Shown in pieces: positions 56,973-64,000 of a stretch of DNA of 64,000 nt (position 1 is its first letter; each line of letters opens with the position of its first letter). The translations under genes and the position numbers were made by a program. The notes beneath the pieces are model-generated. The model made no database searches. It saw only the letters and a list, made by a program, of their open reading frames with translations, and had not been told where the DNA came from. The stretch lies in contig CM057475.1 in NCBI GenBank assembly GCA_030035585.1, positions 5,465,501 through 5,529,500 on the forward strand, written 5' to 3'. This DNA comes from Dugong dugon (Eukaryota; Chordata; Mammalia; Sirenia; Dugongidae).

Positions 56973-59900
56973 TTTTTTTTTTTTTTCCTCTGTAACTTAG
57001 ATGAAGGTTTGCAGAACAAATACTTAATCATTAAAGAGTTAGTATGCATATTGCCCTACGACAATGGTTAACAACCCCATGACATGTCAGCACTGTCCCT
57101 TCTCAACCTTGGGTTCGCTATCACCAGCTTTTCTGTCTCCTCCTGCCTTCTAGTCCTTGTCCCTGGACTGCCGTGCCTCATTTGTCCCATTTTGTTTTAG
57201 GAGGCTGTCCAATCCCGGCTGAATGGTGAACTTCAGGAGTGACTTCACCACTGAGCTAAAAGGGTGTCCAGGGGCCATACTCTCGGGGTTTCTCCAGTCT
57301 GTCAGGCCAGTACATCTGGTCTTTTTTTTCAGTTAGAATTTGTTCTACATCCTTTCCCAGCTCTGTCTGGTACCCTCTGTTGTGATCCCAGTCAGAGCAG
57401 TCAGTGGTGGTAGCCGGGCACCATCTAGTTGTACTGGACTGTCTGGTGGAGGCCGTAGTAGCTGTGGTCCATTAGTCCTTTAGACTAATCTTTTCTTTGT
57501 ATCATGTTCTCTTCATTCTCCCTTGCTCCCGAAGGGATGAGACCAGTGGAGTATCTTAGATGGCCACTCACAGGCTTTTAAGACCCCAGACGCTACTCAC
57601 CAAAGTAGAATGTAGAACGTTGTCTTTATAAACTGTGTTATGCCAATTGAGCTAGATGTTTCCCAAGACCATGGTCCCCACAGCCCTCCGCCCAGCAATT
57701 CAGTCCCTCAGGGAGTTTGGAAGCATCTATGGGGCTTCCATGACCTTTCCTTGTACAAGCTGTGCTGGCTTCCCCAGTACTGCGTATTGTCTTACCCTTC
57801 ACCAAAGTTACCACTTAGTTATTGTCTGTTTAGTATCTCCCCTCCACCCTTCCGATCCCTCCTAACCAACAAAGATTGTTTCTTTTTGTGTGTCAACCTT
57901 TACATGAGTTTTTACAGTAGCGGTCTATACAATACTTGTCCTTTTGTGATTGACTTATTTCACTCAGCATAATGTCCTCCAGTTTCATCCATGTTATGAG
58001 ATGCTTCACAGATTCATTATTGTTCTTCATTGTTGCATAACACTCCATTGTGTGTACGTACTATAGTTTATCCATTCATCTGTTGATGGGCATCTAGGTT
58101 GTTTCCATCTTTTTGCTATTGTGAACAGTGCTGCAATGACTATGGGCGTGCATATGTCTATTCATGTGACGGCTCTTATTTCTCTAGGATATCTTCCCAG
58201 GAGTGGGACTGCATTTTCTAGTGCTTTTTTTTTTGTGGTGCTGACATTTTCCTTGTTCTTCTTACTCTCCTGTGCTGAGTTCCTTTTGTTTGTGGATTTT
58301 TTTTCATTTCTTTTGTTTTTGTAGGTTTTGTTTTTACTGAGACTTTATGTTTTTCTTCATTTTGATGAGTAGGTTTGTTAACTTTCTTGTGGTTACCTTG
58401 AAATTTACCTTTATCTTCCTAGATTTGATCCAGTCTATTATTACTTGGTATCGCCTTGCCTTCCTCTCGATTAGAAGGTTCTATACCTACACCATTTATT
58501 CCCTCTTTTATTGTTCTGATGTTGTTGTTACTTACAGATTAACCTCTCTGGCTCCCTGCTGTAATTCTTTTGGTTTTGCATAGTCCTTAAGAGTTCATTT
58601 CCTAGGTTGATATCTGGCTAGTACAATCCTGCAACCTAGATTCAGCCTGTGGTCTGATGTTGTCTGTTCTCAGATCAAAGGACTCCCTTTAATAAGTCTT
58701 GTAAGTTTGGTTCGGTTCTGACATAGTCTCTTAATTTCTGTTTATCTGGAAATGACCTAATTTCACCATCATATTTGAACGAGAGTTTTGCAGGATATAT
58801 TACTCTTGGCTGTCAATTCTTTTCTTTCAAGGTTTTATATATGTCATCCCACTGCCTTCTTGCCTGCATGGTTTCTGCCAAATAATCTGAGCTTAGTCTT
58901 ATTGTTTCTCCTCTGTATGTGACTTCTTGTTTTTCATGAGCTGCTCTCAAGATTCTTTGTTTGTCTTTGGTTATAGCAAGTGTGATTATGAAATGCCTTG
59001 ATGATTTTCTTTTAGGGTCTATCCTATATGGGGTTCGTTGAGCTTCCTGGACGGTTGGTCATCTTTTCATCTTTCATGATACTGGGGAAGTTCTCTGTCA
59101 GCAGTTCTTCAACAATCCTCTCTGTGTTCTTCTGTCTTCTCCCCGTTCTGGAATTCCAATCACAATCACAGATTTTTGCTCTTGACTGTATTCCACATAA
59201 TTCTCAGTTTTCGTTGTTCTTTTTTCTGATTTTTCCTCAGAGTTGTATCCAAGTGTTTGTCTTCAATTCCACTGATCCTGTCTTCCACCCTTTCAAATCT
59301 GCTCCTCAGCCCTTCTATAACACTGTCCATTTCTAAAATCTTGTTATCTTTTGGATTTCTAATTGTTGTTTTTGTATGATTTCTACTTGTGAATTTATTT
59401 TAGCATTTTGTTCCTGTATTATTTTCTTGAATTCCTCCATTTTTTTGTCTGTATTTTTCATGGATTTGTCTGCCTTTTCCATGAATTTGTCTATTTTTTC
59501 CTCATTTTTGTCTGCTTTTTGCTTCAACTCTTGGATAATTCTGAGTATTAGAGATTTGAATTCCCTATCAGTTAGGTCTAGTGCCTTTTCTTCTACTGGA
59601 AGGTCATCTGGTATTTTACTTTGGACACCTACTGGAACCATCCTGTCCTGTTTTTGTAAATGTTTTGATATTGCCTGCTGTCTTTTGGACATTCAGTAGT
59701 TATTTTCCTCGTTTATTGACTGTAGATTTGATTGTTTCATCCTGCTTTTTTGTTTTATTTGGTTATGCCTAAGCAGGCAGGCTGCGCATTCTTTCTTGTT
59801 TGCTTAGCTGTGGGCATGATATTTTTCACCTCCTTCTCCAACGGGCAGGGTCAGTCACTCAGGTATGGTACAGCCGGGCAAGTCCAGCGGAAGGGGAATT

Positions 59901-61115
59901 GCTGGGATGGATTGTTTGTGGCACATACCAGGGCTGATAGTGTGGAGTGGGAATCAGTGCAGGGCAGGTTCCAGTAGGACACGCCTGTGCTGCTTCGGAG
60001 TGTGATGTTCAGCGCATGGTGCAGGTAGGCAGGAAAGAGCAGGGAGACTGTGATGTGTGAAGCTGAGATGGGTATGGGAAAGAGGAGAGAGGAACAGGAG
60101 CCAAAAACATATGCACAAACAAAAAAGAGTGGTAAGGGAGCTTGCTATTGCAGTGGAGAGATGAGAGACCGAGAAATGGGGAAAAACAAAAATGAAAAAG
60201 AAAAGAAAAAGAGTAAAAGAAAAAAAATGAATAAATCTAACTGGAAATGAAGAAAGACAAAAAGGGAATAACAGAGAGACAAAAACAAAACAAAGAAACA
60301 GAAAAAAATAAAAGAAAAAAGAAATGCCCCCAGGGGATTCCCTGTGCACCTGAGCAGAGTAAGGGAGTAGCTTCTGAGTCACGCAGTATGGCCCGGGTAG
60401 AAGGGGGTCCCAAGCTGAGAAAATAAAAAGAAAACAAACAGAACAAATCAGAGCAAACAAAAAAGCCCCCAGGGGGTCCCACCTGCGTGGTGGCATGGGC
60501 CGGGAAGCAGTTTCACAGTCAAGTGGTGTTTCCTAGGCTTTCAGGAAGAAGCAAAGACAACGCATGGAGCCAGGTATTTGGGGGAAAAGAGGGGGAGGTG
60601 GTGAGAGAGAAGGAAGAAATCTAAAGAAGTGGAAAAAAGCAATACCAGCAGCCAACAAAACACGCTCAGGGAGCCAGCCAGTGCAGGCAGGTGGAATTCA
60701 AGTGACACCGGGGTGAAGCTGGTGCTTCCCGGCCAAGAGACTGTGACTGCAGGAAGCAGAGGCGGCTAAGTGAGGTTGAAGACGGGTGGAGGTGGGAAAG
60801 CCTATATCGCTGGTTACCAGTCGTTCCGTCTCCTGCTGGAAGCTCCATAAAGCTGCTTTCTCATACCCCCTGTTCACTGATCACCAACAAGAGTCCAAGA
60901 TGGCAGATCCGTGCTATGTTAGCTGATAGGGGACCTCTGCATGTATCTCTCCTTGCTCTCTGTTCTCGGTCAGTTTTTTATTCCATCTGGTGCCTGGCTA
61001 AGTTCTTTATCTCTTCACTTGATGCTTAGGGTTTCAGGATTGATGTGTGACTCTGTTTGACTTAGTTTTTGTGATCTTTGCTGCAGTGGGATGGCATGGT
61101 GCTTCTGACTATAGT
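56973..61115 (-). mobile_element. Internally deleted L1, antisense, 5' end near 61115
   Basis: T run at 56973-56987 (antisense poly-A), then 3' UTR, then only the last part of ORF2 (57950-58220). After that it jumps straight to the inter-ORF/ORF1 region (58330-59692) and a long 5' UTR (59700-61115). The endonuclease, reverse transcriptase and most of ORF2 are gone. The ORF1 N-terminus is open for 119 codons (59333-59692), starting MSKRQQAISKHLQKQDRMVP with a Lys/Glu-rich coiled coil. Confidence 0.88.
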
Positions 61116-61210
61116 GCCATGTAAAAATTTATTTTCTAAATAGGTTTACATGAGTCACATTTTAACTTAGTTTAAAATATTCTACGGTCACTAAACAGAA
61201 AATATCTTTT

Positions 61211-62556
61211 AACTAACACAACCTGCACAAGGAAAGGTCATGGAGGCCCTATAGACACACCCAAACCCCCCGAGGGACTGAGTTGTTGGACGGAGGGCTC
61301 TGGGGACCATGATCTCGGGGAACATCTAGCTCAATTGGCATGACACTACTTATAAAGATAATGCTCTACATTCTACCTTGGTGAGTAGTGTCTGGGGTCT
61401 TAAAAGCCTATGAGTGGCCATCTAAGATACTCCACTGATCTCATCCCTTCGGGAACAAGGGAGAACGAAGAGAACAGGATACAAGGAAAAGATTAGTCCA
61501 AAGGACAAATGGTCCACAGCTACCAAGGCCTCCACGGGACTGAGCCCAGTACAGCTGGATGGTGCCCGGCTACCACCAATGACTCCTCTGACCAGGATCA
61601 CAACAGAGGGTTCTGGGCAGAGCTGGAGTAGGATGTAGAGCATAATTTTAACTCCCAAAAAAAAAAAAAAAAAAAAAAGAAGACCAGATTTACTGGCCTA
61701 AAGAATACTAGAGAAACCTCAAGAGTGTGACCCCCAGACACCCTTTCAGCTCAGAGGTGAAGTTACCTTCGAGGTTCGATGTTAAGCCTGGGAATGGACA
61801 GCCCAGTAAAACTAAATGGGACTAACGAGGTACAGGAGTCCGGTGACAAGGGCCAGAAGGCAGAGGGAGAGTAGGAAACTGATGATAAGGAACACAAATT
61901 GAATAAGGACACTGTCGATGTATTGTGAGATTGTTGACCACTGCTATAGGGCAACATTTGTAGTAACTATTAAATGGGAGGCTGTTTTGTCCTGTAAGCC
62001 TTCATCTTGGGCGAGAATGGCAGCACAATTGGAAGAGCATAGTCAATATCACTTAAATGTGTAAGTAAAAAGTTTTGAAATGGTGTTTAAATAAAATAAA
62101 AAATAAAATAAACAAATGAGACTAAAGAGGTACAATAGTCCACTGACAAGGTCCAGAAGACAGAAGGGGACAAGGAAGCCCCCTGGTGATAGGGAACACA
62201 AGGTGGAGTAAGGATATTCTTGATGTGCTGTGAGATTGTTAACCATTGTCATAGGGCAACATGTGTAGTAACTGTTAAATGAAAAACTATTTTGTTCTGT
62301 AAGCCTTCATCTTAAGTGAGAATAACAGCACAGTTGGAAGAGCGTAGTCAATGTCACTGAACTGTGAATGTAGAAATTTTTGAAACGGTGTATCTTTGGC
62401 CATCTGTAATTTTCATAAAAAAAAAAGATTGAGAATTTAGAGGCTTAATACGTTGTGGGGTTGTTAACCAATGTCATAAAACAACATGTGTACTACTATT
62501 TCATGAGAAACTATTTGCTCTGTAAGCTTTCACCTGAAGTACAATAAAATATATAA

Positions 62557-62587
<31 letters not shown>
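61211..62587 (+). mobile_element. L1 3' UTR insertion with 14-bp duplication and internal tandem repeat
   Basis: Flanked by AGAAAATATCTTTT at 61197-61210 and 62588-62601. Contains an L1 3' UTR (ggggaccatgatctcggggaacatctagctc..., ...tggtgcccggctaccaccaatgactcc...), a 300-bp unit present twice (about 61815-62095 and 62114-62400), a further L1 end (62458-62545) and a long A tail. Confidence 0.92.
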
Positions 62588-62591
<4 letters not shown>

Positions 62592-62601
62592 AATATCTTT
62601 T

Positions 62602-63463
62602 TTCTACTGTTGTCTGATGGTGATTATACTTCACAGATGCTGAAAACCATGCGTGTAGGTTGTTTAGATACCCAGATGTATGTCTTGGCCTTTTATTTAA
62701 CCATCGTAATTATCACAGGTTGATAGAAGTTTTACATTTCTAAAGTATTCAAAATTCACTACATTAGTTCTTATTTATCCAGTGTAGAAGTTAGTAGTTA
62801 TAATTTACAAAGAAAACAAAATCCAGTCTTCTCTTTCAACCACAGAGCATGTACAGATGATTCCAGGAGAGGATTATGAGCATCTCAGAAGCAGAAGAGG
62901 TGAGCCTAGAGCACAAGGAAGGCCTGAGGAGGAATCCCTAGGGCTGTGCAGGTGTCAGGGACTTTATCAGGGTCACCATGGTGGGAGGGGCAAGATCATC
63001 TTCTGCCCTTCTGGACTCTGTGGCTGCTTCCACATGGGAGGAGGCCCCAGGGCTCATTCCTCCACCCCTGTCTGGCACACCTTTCTGCTTTTAACACGTT
63101 ATTACACTAGAGTGGTCTGAGGCTGTGGTTGAAAACAGTCCCAGCAGGCTTTTGAGTCTGCTCTGATTTTTGGCCTTTCAGGCTAACCCAGCTTTGGTAA
63201 AGGAGGTCTCCATAGAGTTTAACCTATTAAATTCCCTTTAAGGCTGTTAGCAATTGCCAGTTGACAATAAAATACTACTTGGCCTCACTTTGTTCCATGT
63301 GCACATACTCACATACACCCACCCACCCATATAGGGAATGTGTTGGGGAGGAAGGAGTGATGGGCCAGACATGATTCCAGTATGCTTGGTTCCCTGTATG
63401 AATATTATAATGCCATCTTACTCTCATCCCGTAACACACCTTTTTGATATAACTAACATCAAG
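62602..63463. other. WASHC2 intron, nothing recognised
   Basis: No WASHC2 exon found; a plus-strand frame at 62857-63120 has no recognisable product. Short CA/CCCA-rich run at 63311-63332. Confidence 0.4.
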
Positions 63464-63655
63464 AATGGGAGTCCCTGCGTGGTGCAAATGGTTAACAAAC
63501 CCAACTGCTAACCAGAAGATTGAAGGTTCAAGGCCATCCAAAGGTGCCACTTGGAAAAACTTAGCCACTGAACTCCATGGAGCAAAGTTCTACTCTGACA
63601 CACATGGGGTCGCCATTAGTTGGCGTCGACACAACAGCAACTGTTTGTTTTCAAC
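63464..63655 (+). repeat. AfroSINE, divergent
   Basis: atgggagtccctgcgtggtgcaaatggttaac..., ...ttgaaggttcaaggccatccaaagg..., ...ggggtcgccattagttggcgtcgacacaacagc. Head and tail intact, middle diverged. Confidence 0.88.
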
Positions 63656-64000
63656 ATCAAGGATAAGTGAATTTTTTAGTTTAGATGATTTGTGGTAGCG
63701 ATGTCATTCAGACTTAATCACTGGAAGGGTACTTAGGCTATGGAGTCACTGAATATCTGTTTATATAAATCAGGGCCGAAGACCTAGTGTTTGAAATATG
63801 ACCCTAAAAGGCATAATTTGTGCATTAACTGGCCTAGTGTAATGCCAGCAGAATGGACAAGCAAACAGGGGCTTAGACTGGAAATTCCCCTCTGAGCACT
63901 GGGGCAACGCTTTCCCCGAGGCTCCGGCTTCTCGTCCCTACATCTGACACTGAACGGCCATACAACACAGAGGAATCCTTCCTCTAGGCTTTGCTTCATC
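63656..64000. other. Right edge of window, nothing recognised
   Basis: No exon seen; presumably intron of WASHC2. Confidence 0.4.

Noticed and set aside
59954-60496. 180-codon minus-strand frame rich in Phe, Leu and Cys
   Set aside because: It lies in the 5' UTR of the antisense L1 and has a simple-sequence-like composition (A-rich on the opposite strand).

Overview
This is mammalian nuclear DNA: protein-coding exons with GT/AG splice sites are scattered through long introns that consist mostly of interspersed repeats. The lineage is very probably Afrotheria, most likely an elephant or close relative. The evidence is about a dozen AfroSINE copies (tRNA-derived head, tail of the type ...ctatgagttggaatcaactcgatggcag...) and two copies of the matching RTE-type LINE, next to L1s whose 3' UTRs differ from the primate and rodent types I know. 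I cannot separate elephant from manatee or hyrax by eye.

Two genes are present, both on the minus strand and in tandem. Right half: the last ten coding exons of WASHC2 (FAM21, the WASH-complex subunit that binds retromer) run from 54887 down to the stop codon at 39608-39610. They encode about 611 C-terminal residues rich in Leu-Phe/acidic (LFa) motifs. The 5' half of the gene lies beyond 64000. Left half: a CpG island at about 35910-36510 is the likely promoter of ZFAND4 (ANUBL1). Its first coding exon (14012-14312) gives the conserved N-terminus. It has a 33-codon upstream ORF whose stop overlaps the ZFAND4 start codon (TAATG). The rest of ZFAND4 lies left of position 1.

Repeat layout. 1-11034: an L1 of about 7.5 kb, an RTE fragment and older L1 pieces. 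15.1-22 kb: antisense L1s, L2 and a MaLR-like LTR. 22074-31368: a compound block (long L1, second L1 3' end, LTR, AfroSINE) bracketed by a 12-bp direct repeat that looks like the target-site duplication of the first L1. 31.4-35.4 kb: RTE, AfroSINEs and an old L1 split by a solo LTR. 38.2-38.8 kb: a three-layer nest with a 224-bp near-palindromic element inside an AfroSINE inside an old hAT remnant. WASHC2 introns: Tigger pieces, an antisense L1, a solo LTR with repeated octamer motifs, and an L1-dominated large intron from 55 to 63 kb.

No CRISPR array, operon, rRNA or stand-alone tRNA gene was seen. None of the L1 or RTE copies looks intact. The points that most merit a second look are the palindromic element, the TAATG uORF of ZFAND4, the all-phase-0 exon series of WASHC2, and several insertions dated relative to each other by their target-site duplications.
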